Of a stretch of DNA of 64,000 nucleotides, positions 1 through 62,686 are shown piece by piece. Source of the DNA: Phymorhynchus buccinoides. Its lineage: Eukaryota > Mollusca > Gastropoda > Neogastropoda > Raphitomidae. The stretch spans positions 42,313,188 to 42,377,187 of the forward strand of contig CM065703.1 in the NCBI GenBank assembly GCA_017654935.2, in the 5' to 3' direction. A model generated the notes under the pieces. That model was not told the origin of the DNA. It made no database searches and saw only the letters and a program-made list of their open reading frames with translations. How positions within the stretch are numbered: position 1 is the first letter of the stretch; each line of letters opens with the position of its first letter. The translations under genes were made by a program, and so were the position numbers.

Positions 1-1862
1 ATCTGTTTACAAATCATTCTCTCTCTCCTCAGTAAAAAGTTCCAATATTCTTCATAAACCCAATAAATGAATTACTCTGCACATCAACAATTTCACACAC
101 CACCAAGCTGCTTTTTTCAGAATGTAAAAAACCCTAAAAACATGCAGGACTCACACACACCACAGGACTACTGCAGTGCAAAGGGAAAAATATCAAAACT
201 ATATAAGAAAAAAAATTCAGAATTAAAAACAACCCCCAAAAAATAATCGAGAAATGAACAAAAATAAACCGTTGATACCGAACAGTAAAATGAAGAACCT
301 CTTTGGTAGGAGTATGTACAAGCTTCTTTCGCCATAATTTATTCCATTCGAGTCCATTTTATCCTTTTTTTTAACATCACAAGCAATGACTGATCAATAT
401 GGATGAATTCATTGAGTCATAATTTAAATGAGCAACAAGAACAACAACAAAACATCATAACATAGAATCAAATATGCATCAACAAAAACTGGATTCTGGA
501 GATAAGGAAACAAAGCAGAGAATTTTCTGTTCAATTCTCACCTCACCACAATCATCATGAAGCGTTTTTTCTTTTTCTCCCTTTCCTCCTTACAGTAGGT
601 GGGTGAAAGGCCACATCAGACATTTTGTTACAATTGTGGTGAAACACATTCATTAGAGAGGAGAACAAAATGATATCATGGTCAAATCACAGGGCTCGAA
701 CATCACAGAGATTTTTAACGTATACATCTGTGACAGGATTATCCCTTTCCTAATTGGTTCCCCGAGCGGAACTACCACTTTTGCCTCGTCCGTGCCGCGT
801 CCGTCCAGACACCAAACCAAGCGCGTGAGGGAACTTTGAACCTGCTTGGGTCCAGTCTTCTTATGATTTAAACAATTTTTTTTTTTTTTTTTTTTTTTGG
901 GGGGTGGTACAGTTACAAGAAATATGACTTCACAAAGCTAGATTTCAAAAGACTTGTGTCCAATAATGTTAGATTCGCCTGAATGAACTGTCCAAGCAAG
1001 TGTTCAATTCTGAGAAAGAATAAAAGCACATTTTTCAGATTTACCAAACTGTAACGATTAGCTTTCCTTCAAAAAGGTGTGAAGCCAAATTTCCTACACA
1101 ATCTTACACGGATATTTATATGAATCATGAGGCTTTCCTCATGTTTGCGGATACAATCAGGCATGCCATGACAGCTAAACCCAGGACAGAACTATTTTCT
1201 TTGTCTGTAGTAAATGTCTCATTTAACTTTTTTTAAATGGAAGGTGGGGGTAGGAGGGGAGAAGAAGTTGACAATTCATTAAAAAAACCCAACAACATAA
1301 TAATCTGAAAGGCATGAAATCTTAGAGCACAGTGTCTTGCCTCTTGGTTAAAACATCAACAGAACTGAACAACGCCATCATGAAGTTAACGCGATCATGA
1401 AGCTAAGGGACACTTTCCATCAAACAACAATCAAAACAGAGAGATGAGACAGAGAGAGATTAAGATTAAGAGTAAAATGATTTGCAATGAACCAAACTGA
1501 CTTCAAAGCAAAATGGATGGTTTATGAACCTCTACTGTCTCTCTCTTAAACTGCGTTTTGTTTGCACGATGAAGCCGAAAAGCAAGGCCTACAACACAAA
1601 AAGAAAAAAACTGAAAGTCCGGGGTCCGGGGTCCGGGGGTAATGTCCCCCTGCAGCTGAAGCAAAAACTGACTAATGAAGGAATTTTAGTTTGCTTTTTC
1701 CACAATTTATACAAATGCTTATATTAAAGTGTTTGAAAAATACCGTAGACACACAAAGATCTTGTTTGACAAATTATAAAAACCCAGGAAATTCCTTTTC
1801 TGGTAAAATTCAAAAACAGGAAATCCTTGTACAGCAGGAAAAGTTGCAGATCATCTCGATGC
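1..1862 (-). other. 3' UTR and downstream flank of the GPATCH8-like gene
   Basis: AT-rich sequence with no convincing coding frame. TTTATT at 338-343 reads AATAAA on the minus strand, a possible poly(A) signal that would give a 3' UTR of about 1.5 kb. Other contents are a T run at 880-898 and a three-copy GGGGTCC-type repeat at 1618-1640. The UTR end is not proven. Confidence 0.4.
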
Positions 1863-51619
<49,757 letters not shown>

Positions 51620-52936
51620 TGGGTGCCGCTACAGGGGATGACGCCAACAGTGCGGTCTGTCTATAGGCGACTGCTGGTCTGCAGATCTCCAGTCTCTCTC
51701 TTCTCTCTGTAGCTTATTGTCAAGACAAAAAAATTAAAGCTTATAAAGTGCATAATCTTGCTAAGAAACTCAATGCGCTTTTCACTTACCATTCATACAA
51801 ACATTTCTAACACAGTAACAGACTGGCTCACGTATCCTCACCATACATCTCTATGAAATGAATACATTAGAGAATGAATGGCATTCAATGATTCATATGA
51901 AAAAGTGCACTGCATATAATCATAACACAACACACTAACACCCACCTCCCGAACTACACCCCCACCCCAACACCCCCCCCCCCACCCCAACCATCACCCC
52001 CCGCCCCACCCTACTCCCCACCCCACGCACACACCGCAAGACAACACACGGAAAGAGATTTGTTACACAAGAGCTAGTTTATATCCAGTGATGTTGCCGT
52101 TAAAAGTTAAACAGACAATGGAAACAAAACTAAGGAAAAATGGACAACAAATCATGCTTTGCAAGAAGTTGGACATAGACATAGTTAGGGTCGATGCCCT
52201 CTTTCCCACCATTTCTATCCTCGCATTCATTTACTCACCCCTACCTACCTCCACCCCCTCCAATTCACCCCAAGCTTTCACATATTTTGGGTCCCTTCCC
52301 GTTCCCAACATTTCATGCGCCTCCCTCGTCTCTCTCCTTCTCTCTCACGCACACACATACATGTACAGACTTAGAGACATACGGACAGACTGACAGACAG
52401 ACAGACACACACACGCACCCCACCCACCCCCACACTACTGTACAGGTTTTTAACATGACCAGATAGGCCTCTAGGCCTAAGCTAATGTATAACTCCTCAT
52501 TATTTGGTCTTAGCAGAGATCTTGTTCAGAAGTTCGACTGACTTCTAAAAGGGACAAAACTCGCTGAATTTCTAATTGTTCTACAACGAATAATGCGGAA
52601 CCGTCTATCAGATGGTAATAGTTAGGCAATAGTGTGTGTGTGTGTGTGTGTGAGAGTTCGCGCCTGCGTGATGCATAGTCCAGATGCGCGCAACTATGTA
52701 CAGTACACTTATCTTCAGACAGAGATCATTAATGTTTACCCCGCTACACAGCTACGCAAACCTACAAAAACAAAGAAATAAATTGCGTTTTAAAAAGTTA
52801 ATACACTAAAAAAAAATTTTTTTTAAAGCATTAGGATTTTTTTAAATATTAATTGTTTGCTTTTATATATATATATAAAAACACACACACACACTCAAAA
52901 CATAACACTAAAAAAGAATTCAAAATGAATGCTATC

Positions 52937-53080
52937 TACCATATTTTACGGACTACAATTCTACAAAATTTTAAACAATTTTGTTATTATAGTTTCTTAC
53001 TATATTATCAGTCATATTATAAGGCGCAGGGGTCTCAGTCTAGGAAAAAAGTATCGCCTTATAGTCCGTAAAATATGGTA
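52937..53080. mobile_element. TA-flanked MITE, TACCATATTTTACGG family, copy 3
   Basis: 144 bp, ends TACCATATTTTACGGACTA and TAGTCCGTAAAATATGGTA. AAGGCGCAGGGGTCTCAGTC matches a fragment at about 8708-8775, so a partial fourth copy lies in intron 6. Confidence 0.75.
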
Positions 53081-53402
53081 ATCAATCAAATAAGAACTCT
53101 TTCAATTTCATTCTGAAATAAAGAACAGTATTTCATAAAAATGTGTTTTACCATGCAGTCTGAAGCAATGTGATACCCAAACTGATTTTTGTAGATCTAG
53201 ACGTCTTCCAAAGCCGGGGTTTAAACTTGAACAGCTAATGTTTCAATCTGTAAACAAAATAAAAAGTAAAAAGGTTTCATTTAAACATTTTAGAATTTCA
53301 AGTCATTAAAAGCTTGTCCAAAAGCCCTAAATATTTTACTTTGTATCATTCACGCATGCACATGTGTGCACATGCACGCACACACACACATGTCCGAGTA
53401 AA

Positions 53403-53405
<3 letters not shown>

Positions 53406-53448
<43 letters not shown>

Positions 53449-53452
53449 TCTC
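53406..53452. repeat. CT microsatellite
   Basis: CT run with a single ATCT break, preceded by CA/TG-rich sequence. Confidence 0.9.
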
Positions 53453-53772
53453 GATTCAGTATTTCATAAAAATGTCTTTTGTCTCAGTCATTATTATTTT
53501 CCCCAACTCCATATTCCGCTTTCCTTTTATTCTAGCTATGATTACATTTGCAATGTGATATCTTTGTATTGTGCAAAGTGTATGTATTTTCCCCATGATT
53601 TTTATTGTGGTTGATTTTTCTCCAGTATATGCTGTATTTACGTTAATTGTTTTTCCAATTTATGCGACAGGGGTTTAAAGCTTGAACAAGCTTACTCTTT
53701 TATCGTCAATAAAGATCATTTTGACTTGACTTGACTTGACACATGTACACGCACACACAATACATGTACACC

Positions 53773-54227
53773 GCGCTTGGCACAGTGCCCACTTTTAGCA
53801 GTGTGTGTGCGTGTAGTAAGGCACTGTGCCCACTTTTAGCAGTGTGTGTGCAGGCACTGTGCCCACTTTTAGCAGTGTGTGTGCGTGTGTAAGGCAAAGT
53901 GCCCACTTTTAGCAGTGTGTGTGCGTGTAGTAAGGCACAGTGCCCACTTTTAGCAGTGTGTTGCGTGTAGTAAGGCACAGTGCCCACTTTTAGCAGTGTG
54001 TGTGCGTGTAGTAAGGCACAGTGCCCACTTTTAGCAGTGTGTGTGCGTGTAGTAAGGCACAGTGCCCACTTTTAGCAGTGTGTGTGCGTGTAGTAAGGCA
54101 CAGTGCCCACTTTTAGCACGTGTAGTAAGGCACTGTGCCCACTTTTAGCAGTGTGTGTGCGTGTAGTAAGGCACAGTGCCCACTTTTAGCAGTGTGTGTG
54201 CGTGTAGTAAGGCACTGTGCCAAGCGC
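53773..54227. repeat. Minisatellite of palindromic units bounded by a 17-bp inverted repeat
   Basis: About eleven units of roughly 30-43 bp containing GGCACAGTGCCCACTTTTAG and CAGTGTGTGTGCGTGTAGTA. Each unit has the palindrome GGCAC(A/T)GTGCC. The array starts with GCGCTTGGCACAGTGCC (53773-53789) and ends with its exact complement GGCACTGTGCCAAGCGC (54211-54227). Those flanks occur only at the edges. A short TIR element filled by tandem amplification is the likely origin. Confidence 0.9.
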
Positions 54228-54942
54228 AAACTTTTGTTTTCTTATCCTATTCTGCCAATATTTTATTTCTTTACTTTTAATTTTCTTCCCTTTTTTTTCT
54301 TTTTGAAAGAGTGGGTTGGGGTAGGGGCTAACACAATGAATTAAAAGTAGGGGTGGAGAGTGGAAAATGTGCATTGAGGGCATCAGCATTCTGGATCGAT
54401 ACACTGCAGATCCAACTTCATTTAATAATTTATAAATTTATAATAACATTAATCACAGTTGTTTTGCCGTTGTTGTGCAACAAATAGACGATTTTCGGGG
54501 GCAAAATACTAGGGGAGAGCACTTTGTGAAAATTAAAGTTGTTCACCTCCATTACTCGGTCAAATGCCATAGCAACAGTGCAACAATGGCATCGAAGCTT
54601 GAAGCCACAGGATGCGAGTCAGCGACTTGCAAACATTTTTTAAGAAACATTAGGGGTGGCCAGTGACCACAAACTGATAAAACTTGCAAAATGTTACGCA
54701 AAAATAGAAATGACATACATTTTTAGAATGACGCATGGTGTTCTAAGAGCTGCATGTCTGCTAAAAAAACACGAGTCGATAACCCCTGTTTGACCGATTG
54801 AATTAGGCAAGATCACTCCCACACACCATGAAATTACTCCCCTTAATTATTTCCGAACAATTCCTATTATCAAGCCATGATCAGGGGAAGAGACTATAAC
54901 TTATAGTATAAGTTTTACTTTTAGTAGTTTACAAGTCAAATT

Positions 54943-55181
54943 TATCGTCGGTAAAATTCAAAAACCTCGTATCTCAATTTTGGAAGTTTTGAGAAAAATG
55001 AAAATTTTCATTTAAATTAACCACGTTGACCAAATTGATTAACTAGATAGAAAGTAGTTAGAGATACAAGCTTTTGGTGGAAGGTGGCGGGAAAAATTAG
55101 AGAGCTGACTATGTATCTAACTAAAAAATCCCCTAAATCGAGATAAAGAGTAACAAGGTTTTTGAATTTCACCGACGTTAT
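54943..55181. mobile_element. MITE, GTCAGTGAAATTC family, copy 3 with internal deletion
   Basis: TATCGTCGGTAAAATTCAAA ... TTTGAATTTCACCGACG, about 239 bp. The middle third found in copies 1 and 2 is missing, the usual way shorter MITEs arise. Confidence 0.75.
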
Positions 55182-55317
55182 ATTCTTTAGCAGAGGTTCA
55201 GATTGTCAGTGGGCCCGGGTCATTGACCCATATTGATGGTAATTTTACCCCTCATTTTGTGCAGCAAGGGGTCATCTGACCCATGAACTTGATGAAGTCT
55301 GCAATAAAATGTAACTG

Positions 55318-55600
55318 TATTACTACTTACATAACAGAATTGCTAACCTATGGAATGATTTACCAGTGGACCTAAAATGTGCACCCAATACTAATACATT
55401 CAAAAATCGTCTAGATAATCATCCAAAATTTATAAATTTATATATTTAGAAGCATTGATTAAAATTGCATGATAGGAAAATTCAACCGATTACACCTTGA
55501 TCAAAGATACAAAATAAAAATGTATGATTCGATGGGACTGCCAAAAAGCTTGACGGCTTATTTAGTCCCTACCCCTACCCTACTACTACTACTACTACTT
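55318..55600 (+). mobile_element. Non-LTR retrotransposon 3' end fragment
   Basis: Reads YLHNRIANLWNDLPVDLKCA, then PNTNTFKNRLDNH, and stops at 55447-55449. The R(I/V)xxLWNxLP and TFKxRLD motifs are the C-terminus of CR1/Jockey-group reverse transcriptase proteins. A 3' region and a CTA trinucleotide tail follow, as expected for a 5'-truncated LINE insertion. Confidence 0.75.
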
Positions 55601-55938
55601 GTACTACACTGACACATTATTTTGGAAATTGACCCATCATTTTCATTTCAGGGGTCACATGACCCATGAAGTTTGAAAACAATCTGAAGCTCTGCTTTAG
55701 TTTAATGTTTAACTTTAAGCTTAACAAAGCAAAAAGTATTAAATGTTTAACTTGAGGTTACAGTTATGTAAGATTTGGGATAAGGCTAAAGTCAGTTGTT
55801 TCTTCCTCTCTCCTTCAGTCCTTGTCTCACTAACTCTATCTTTGCAAAATAAATTTTATTTTAAAATTATCATCAGTTGATACTATTACATTGTCATTAG
55901 TGGTGTACATGTGCATGCACATATATATATGAAATACA

Positions 55939-56318
55939 CACGGGTGCAACTCCCCAAAAATGAAAAAAAAAAGACAGGCACGGGTCTAGGGGCCGCCCAG
56001 GTTTCCGGTGGGGTACAGGGGCAGAGCCCCGTTGGACGATTCAGGAGGGGCAACGCAAGAGAATGATATTGATAGACAGAGAGTTTGAGTCCAACAAGCC
56101 TTGTAAAATGATTAAACTGCCTTTGAAAACTGAATAACCTTGCTGTTTTCAAGATTCCCAGAGAGACTTCCAGGACAGAACAACCAAAGTTAAAAACGCC
56201 CCAAATCACTTGTGGTCGATTTTTTGCTTTGATGAATTTAAAAGAAAACTGAAGTTCAGTTTCTGGCAAAATTAATAAAAACTGAAATCACATAAAAACT
56301 GAAAGAGTTGCTCCCATG
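55939..56318. mobile_element. MITE family with CATGGGTGCAACTC ends, copy 3
   Basis: More diverged copy: CACGGGTGCAACTCC ... GAGTTGCTCCCATG, with the middle AACGCCCCAAATCACTTGTG retained. Confidence 0.75.
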
Positions 56319-57289
56319 TGTACATCTGTGTATGTGCGTGTGCATGCGCGCGCACGTGTGGGCAAATGTAGGCCTCTATATCAGTGAGTATATGTGCCTA
56401 TATATATATATATATATATGTTTAGGCCTATATGACTGAGTGCAAATAAGGGTATTTTCTGTTCATTATGACTCAATATGAGAGCTATTTATAGTTGATA
56501 TTATCAAATACTTGTGTGCGTGCGTGCATGTTTGTGTGTGTGCATGTATCGTATGCGTGCGTGCGAGTGTGCATGCCTCAATGCACATTTAATTTGCTAG
56601 ATGATTTCTACACTTACAATTTACATTAAGAACATTGCTTTATCATTATGTTACTTTTTTTCCTAGCCAAATGTGTTACTTTTTTCCCATTACTTTTTTC
56701 CCTGTTACTTTTTGTCCATTCCCCACCTGAATCTCATAAATCTTCTACATAAGGCTGTCATTTCAAAAACACGTAACTTTCTTATTTTTGGACCAATTTA
56801 GATGAATTTGGTATTGATCATCTTAAATGTCTTTTCAAGCTCTTTGAAGTCTTTCCAATGCTATAGGTTAGATTAAGATTTAATAAACTAAAAATGAAAT
56901 TTAAGAATTTTTTGATCATACCTAAACGGAGTATCTACAAGTACAACTACTTAAAATTAATTATCCTGACTCTTCTTCTTCTTCACTGTGCGTGGCCACA
57001 ATCAACTCCGATTATTTTGCGACTGAACCGGGAGGTTCTACCATTTATGCCGGAAGAACAGGCTCAAAGCCTGAGAAGAAACTGAAAAGTTAGGCCTTAG
57101 ACAGAAGAGGGACAGATAAAAAGATAAAGGATTAAGTGCTTGCACTGGGTTAAGACCATTAAACACCCCAGTTCAGCCGGGAAGGAACAGGCCCCACTTT
57201 CAGCAACAAGCAAGAGCAGAAGAGAAGGGGGAAAAAAAATTAAAAAAAGAAGAAAAAAAGGAGAAGAGTTTGGGTTGCTAGCCCAATGA

Positions 57290-58080
57290 CCCCTGAGTGG
57301 GGCCATCAGGCATGATGGGTGCAGCAGGCGGGTGTCCATTCAGGTGCTTCCACACTGGCTGCGAAACTCTCAGGAGTTTTGGCCTCCACTGCTGATGTAG
57401 GCAGGTCGTTCCACTCCCTGACTGTCCGGGCAAAGAAGGAACTCTGGCGATACTGCGTCCGACACTGACGGATGAGGAGCTGCTGTGAGTGACCTCTTCG
57501 TTGCCGCTCTGGCTGAAAAATGAGCTTGCTCCTGTTAACACTCACCATGCCATTGAGTATTTTGAAGAGCATGGTGAGTCTGGTGGTCTGTCGGCGTTGC
57601 TGCAGCGAGTTCCATCCCAGTCTCTGGAGCATGTCGGTGATGCTGGCTGTTCTATGATATCGATTCAAAACGAATCTGGGAGCCCTGCGTTGGATCGATT
57701 CCACCTTGTCAATACTCTTTTGAGTGAAGGGGTCTCAGACCGAGCATGCATATTTGAGGAGGTCTGACAAAGGCCATGTTGGCCTTCTCTCTCAACTCAG
57801 TGGAGGCTATTTTGAGGTTTCTTCGCAAGAAGCCAAGAGTCTGACTGGCCTTCGCTGTGATGGTATTCACGTGGACGTCCCAGGTTCCGTTTGCCTGCAG
57901 GGTGACTCCCAAATATTTTGCAGTTTGTACTGTATCCAGGATATGCCCATGTAGTTGGTAAGGATAGTGTGAGGGCTTCCTGCTGCGTGTGACTGGCAGA
58001 GTTTGGCATTTCCCAGGGTGAAACTGCATGATCCATTTCTTCTCCCATTCCTCAAGGCATTGGAGGTTTTCAAGTCTTCA
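57290..58080 (-). mobile_element. Decayed non-LTR retrotransposon, RT C-terminal part, copy 1
   Basis: Frames on the minus strand give FHPGKCQ, AKYLGVTLQANGTWDVHV and TLGFLRRNLKIAS (57709-58029), then in another frame IQRRAPRFVLNRYHR, LGWNSLQQRR and FFARTVREWNDLPTS (57306-57704). The order is that of a CR1/Jockey-type RT thumb and C-terminus. The frame change and stops show it is dead. No N-terminal or endonuclease part is present. Confidence 0.8.
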
Positions 58081-58384
58081 ATACTTTCTTGTCACACCGT
58101 CTCAGTAGACATTACAGTGACTTAAGAGGTTGCACAATGCAGAAAATAAAATAATTAGAAAACCAATTTGGGGCAAAGTGTGTGTGGAAAAAACAAAACA
58201 AAAATAAACTCTGTGTGTGTGTGGAGGGGGTGGTGGACCATAGACTTTTGTTTCACACTATCCAGGCAAGACCAATCCGGCTACCGTAGCGGTCCCCGGG
58301 GCAAAACCCCGACCGGCACAGCTCCTACCCTTCATTTACCAAGTGCTACTTTGATCTATGGCCCCCTAGTCAGAGATTAGAAAG

Positions 58385-59000
58385 ACAAGTTGTTGAGCTC
58401 CCTCTTGAAAGATACAAAGGAGGGAGCCTCAGCTGCTGCGGCAGGAAGAGAATTCCAAACTGGGAGTGGGATAGTTCTGGGGGAAAAGCTGCATACATTT
58501 GAAAGTGTTTGTTCTTGTTGTGATTTGTCTGTATTTCAATGAATGATTTGACCTAGTGCGGGTTTTGCCAGGTAGGAGAAACTGTTCCGCTTTGATGTCT
58601 ATGAGGTCGTTGACGACTGTACAGCATGGTGGCCTGATGTTTTGATCTTCTTGCCTCGTGATTCCCATTGAAGCTTAGCGAGCATGGCTGTGACACTACT
58701 GGTGGTATCGTAGCAGTTGTTGACGTATCTGGCCGCTCTTCTCTGTACAGCTTCGATCTTCTTTGTAGTTCTGTGGTGTGGGGATTCCATACTGTTGAAC
58801 AGTATTCCAGATGTGGGCACACTAAGGCATTGTATGCGTTTGTTTTTGTTGTTCTATTTGCTGTAAGTGGGCATGGTCTTCCCCTGAGAAGATGAGCCGA
58901 TACACTGCAGTATCATCAGCATTTGATGACAATTTTTCTGGCAGGTCGTTGATATACATAATACACCAGAAATAGGCATGGCCCCAGCACCGACCCGTGT
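58385..59000 (-). mobile_element. Decayed non-LTR retrotransposon, RT fragment, copy 2
   Basis: Minus strand gives an LGP...YINDLPEKLSSN-like stretch and ADDTAVYRLI near 58880-58990 (the catalytic DD region), then HLEYCSTVWNPHT and VQRRAARYVNNCYDT at 58600-58820 in several frames. Parts between the DD region and the thumb are deleted. It is the same group as the neighbouring copy, possibly one insertion later rearranged. Confidence 0.75.
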
Positions 59001-59699
59001 CTACCTGACTATCTTGGGTTCTACTTCTATTTTCTCCCCATAATATCTTATCATTTCACTTTCTATTCTATCCTTGCTGAAGTTGTTTTCTTTCTTTTCC
59101 GTACTACCCCCTAAAGGCTAAAGTGCAGCAGAATCTTCAACGTGATGAAGTTGGCTGCCTAGGCTAAGGAGAAGTTCTGCTTCAGTGCTTGTCTGCTTGC
59201 TTTGCGTTTGCCCAAAATTGACACGAGAAACCGAGATTCTGACTTATAAATCTTTCATCCAGATCAGTATCATTGTTCAAATATTTCCAAATTACTAGCA
59301 AATTGTCAAACACACATTTGTGCCAAGTGCACAACCACGAATGTGTAAAACGCATACTGTACCCTGGGTGTTGATCATCGTCAAAGTGACATTCGATGGA
59401 AGCCATTTGTGAACGCCATTTGCTTACGACAAGAACGGGCGAATACACGCATTTCATTGGTCAAAAATGCTCTTCTTTCTTGCATATTTTAAGGTATGAA
59501 TATAAATCGTGTAGCTGTTTAGTTTGGGGCATTTTATTTGCAAAACCTGTAAGATATACACAGCGCAGCCGCTATTGAAGCATTTGATGCATTTGTACAA
59601 GTGCTTCTGCTGTTGAGATTATCCCTGGAGTCTTTAGCCAGAGACGTCAACAACAACATAAACAATGTTGTTAGCTTCTGAAAAGTGAGACTTATCCTA

Positions 59700-59745
59700 T
59701 GCACGAGATTTTTGGCTGAAATATGGCTGGCGGTGAAAGGGTTAA
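59700..59745 (+). mobile_element. piggyBac-like MITE, 3' end fragment
   Basis: TTTTGGCTGAAATATGGCTG followed by GCGGTGAAAGGGTTAA, the 3' terminus only. Confidence 0.6.
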
Positions 59746-60170
59746 TTCCTGCAAATGACGTATCAATGCGAAACTTCAAATGGTAATAAAGTCAAAACTA
59801 GACCAAATAATTCAATTATGTTTTCTGTGTACTGACTAGGAATCTTTGCTCCATCTTTCAAAAACAAAATCTCAATTTATGTCAAAATTCCACTACGTCT
59901 GTGCTTACCATGCACTATCATAACATTATTATTTATGTGTGCGTTTGTTGTAATAATGTAACGAATACCTGCAATACCTTTAAACTCCATAAAAGTCGGT
60001 ATGCAAGCCTAACTTTTAGAAGAAAAACAGCAGGGACCAAATTTTTTTATTTTATAATAATGAATAACTTAGGCCTAAATAAAATTGTGTAGATTTCAAG
60101 AACACTAATTGTTTTGTTTCTCTTCATTTCTCTTCGTGTCACTTGTCTTTGTCTTTTGCATCTGTAAACG

Positions 60171-60172
<2 letters not shown>

Positions 60173-60228
<56 letters not shown>

Positions 60229-60294
60229 GCACGCACGCACGCACGCCGCACGCACGCACGCACACACGCACGCACGCACGCACGCACACACACG

Positions 60295-60342
<48 letters not shown>
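60173..60342. repeat. CA microsatellite with CGCA core
   Basis: CA run, then a central block of CGCA tetranucleotides (60223-60300), then CA again. The symmetrical layout suggests mutation and spread of a CGCA variant inside the array. Confidence 0.95.
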
Positions 60343-60346
<4 letters not shown>

Positions 60347-60968
60347 GTTCAGGTATTTTACACAGTTGTTTCGGGAGGAACATTTAGAATCTAGTTCATC
60401 TAATATTGTCAGAAGTGTTTTTCAAGCCAACTTTTGTTTACCATAAGTATTTTTTTATAAATAACATTCAATGATATATTGTGGTATGCTAATAAATTAG
60501 TTGTATTCGGTAGAATTTGCTAGATTTTCACTCACGGGCAATTGTATTTATGGTTGCGATACTAAGTGAATTATTTAAGAACATTTTCTACTAAATATAT
60601 GCTTCATGATACTGCTCAGCAAAGAAAGTTTTTACAATTAACCCAGAGCCTGTGTATATACACTGGCTATGATTAACCTGAAGGAAGAAATATATTTAAA
60701 ATACTTTGTAGAACATACAGCCACAATATTTTATAGGGACATGCTTGGTGCATTTTTGTTATCTAAGATTTTTAGATTCAGTCTTTTAATTAAATAGCTT
60801 GACTTTGTGTGCGACGGAACAGCACACTCCCCCTCTCCCACGACTTTTGCACCAGTGGATTTGAATGTGCTACTTCGAGTTCTTTCCGTAGTTAGGGGTT
60901 GTACCGTGATGAGTGCTTTCTAGTAAGTGTACTAACTTCGTAGGTTCAGAGTTGGTTTCGATAGATGG

Positions 60969-61345
60969 GACCCCCCCCCCCCCCCCCCCCCCCCCCCGTG
61001 GGGATACCGGGGGGCGGGGGAGAGGGGGTCTTCCGTACAAATAGTTCCCACACCTTCTGGAAGTTCTGTTGCTTGTAAATTCCTCTAATCTGTCTCTCTC
61101 TCTTTGGCTCCTGCCTTTTTCCTTGCTTTGTGTCATCTACTATATTTCTGACTTTTGGCCCATTTTTCTGCCTTTTTAAAAACCAAAAAAATCTTCCATA
61201 TAGTTTACTCATTTGAGCTCCTCCGAAATCGGAATGTGTCGGCTGAAAGCAGCGAGGACACCAGTGAAAGCTGGAAAATGGACACACTATGTTCCCTTTG
61301 TGGGCGGCCATATGGCCCAGGAACGCAGAAGAAGAAGAAGGGAAG
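60969..61345 (-). repeat. Interspersed repeat family 2, variant with a different 5' part
   Basis: Begins with a C run and GTGGGGATACCGGGG, then the shared CTTCTGGAAGTTCTG and CTCTAATCTGTC, followed by GAGCTCCTCCGAAATCGGAA and an AGAAGAAGAAG end. The last part is shared with 15591-15760. Confidence 0.65.
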
Positions 61346-61868
61346 AAGATAGATGGGATGGTCACGTTTACATATACACGAACCGTTGATAACGAATGTG
61401 TCTGGACACAGACTATTGGCCTTATAGGCTACTTACTGTTCATTGATAACGGATATGATTGTTATCAGCTTGACACATTAGCTGAAGTCAGGGCGCTTTC
61501 ATAATCTCCCCTCGTTCGTCGAAGTAGATGAGTGCAGTTGGTTTGTGTAACATGCAGGTCTTAAACACTGTAATAAGTGAATTAACGTAATTAGTAGTCT
61601 GGTCTACACAAGTGATTTTTTCTCTCTCCTAATGATCGACTTGTGCTTGGTGTGCAGTGAGGTTGCGTAATTTATTATAAAACAATTGCTAGCCCATATC
61701 CAAAACAAGAGTTGAGGAATTAATGCATTACTTGTTGGAGATCTGAAAATTAAACAAACAAAAAAACAAAACAAACAAAACAAAAATTGGGCATTCTGAA
61801 TAAGAACAGCAGCAAAAAACAAAATCGTACACATTGAAGAACGAAAAATGGTGTTTTACGTCCTCTCT

Positions 61869-61979
61869 GTCCACATATGGGACATTTGTAGATACAAAGA
61901 TGGTGGGAACGATGCTGGAGGCAATGCCCGGAGGCAGTGAAACACCAGTAAAGTCCCGAATTTTTAACAATACAGATAA
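61869..61979. repeat. Unnamed interspersed repeat, copy 2
   Basis: Same order of motifs as 30226-30336, about 90% alike by eye. The strand opposite is open in both copies (xNSGLxWCxTASGHCLQ), so a decayed coding fragment is possible. Confidence 0.7.
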
Positions 61980-62431
61980 GTGTAGCAGTACTAACCACGC
62001 CTCGGTTAAGCCTACCGCCACGTTAGTAGGCCTACATTTAAAAAAATCGTACATTTTTCTGTTGATAAGTATTTGTGACTGACAAGTTAAAAAGAAAAGA
62101 AAAGAAATGGGATAGTTTAAAAAAGAAAATACTCGCTGAAAGCTGTTGATCAAAACATAGGACACTTTTGTGGTCGAAGATAAGTTTTCAGTAAAGTTTA
62201 TATGGATCTTTGACGAAACAAGGAGGGGGGAAAGAAGAAGCAAAGCAAAGAAAAGAAGAAGAAAAGAAGAAAAATACGCATATCAACAAGTGACCAAACT
62301 ATCGAAAAACAGCAATAAATAAAAAATGTAAGTTTAACTCGAAATAGTAGCAACGGCGACAATAACCGACATCAATCATTTGCGAACAGCAAAGTGACAA
62401 CGACCTAAACTTCTTTCTTTTCTTTTTCTTT

Positions 62432-62686
62432 TTAACCCTTTCACCGCAAGCCATCTTTGAGCCCAAAATTTCCATGAATGCTACTTGGCTACAGAAAAGA
62501 TTTTGTCTGCAATATTGTGGGATTTCTCTGTGACACCTGACCTGACACAGTTAGAATGGGGGTCAATCCTTACTGTCTAAATTTAGGAACACAATGTCAT
62601 TGAATAACAGACCCTGATTTCAAGAGTTTTTGTTGTTGTTAAATCATTGTAGTGCAAAAATGCGACACTGGCGGTGAAAGGGTTAA
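62432..62686 (-). mobile_element. piggyBac-like MITE copy, reverse orientation
   Basis: TTAACCCTTTCACCGC at the left and GGCGGTGAAAGGGTTAA at the right; inside, AGTGCAAAAATGCGACA reads as the complement of the family start. 255 bp with TTAA at both ends, 254 bp before the start codon at 62940. Confidence 0.75.

Noticed and set aside
51788..51862. Possible upstream minus-strand exon (acceptor TTTCATAG, donor AATG|GTAAGT)
   Set aside because: The splice sites look fair, but the open frame does not join exon 1 in the right frame and has no family likeness; at most a 5' UTR exon.
53773..54227. Possible CRISPR array
   Set aside because: Direct repeats are contiguous with no unique spacers, units vary in length, and the genome is eukaryotic.
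56894..57085. 63-codon plus-strand frame with a hydrophobic segment, like a small secreted peptide
   Set aside because: It lies in repeat-like AT-rich sequence just next to a LINE remnant, and shares CTGAGAAGAAACTG-type text with other repeats; no support.
60969..60997. Long C homopolymer, and G run at 2743-2760, as functional G-quadruplex sites
   Set aside because: Both sit inside repeat copies and their exact lengths are unreliable in assemblies.
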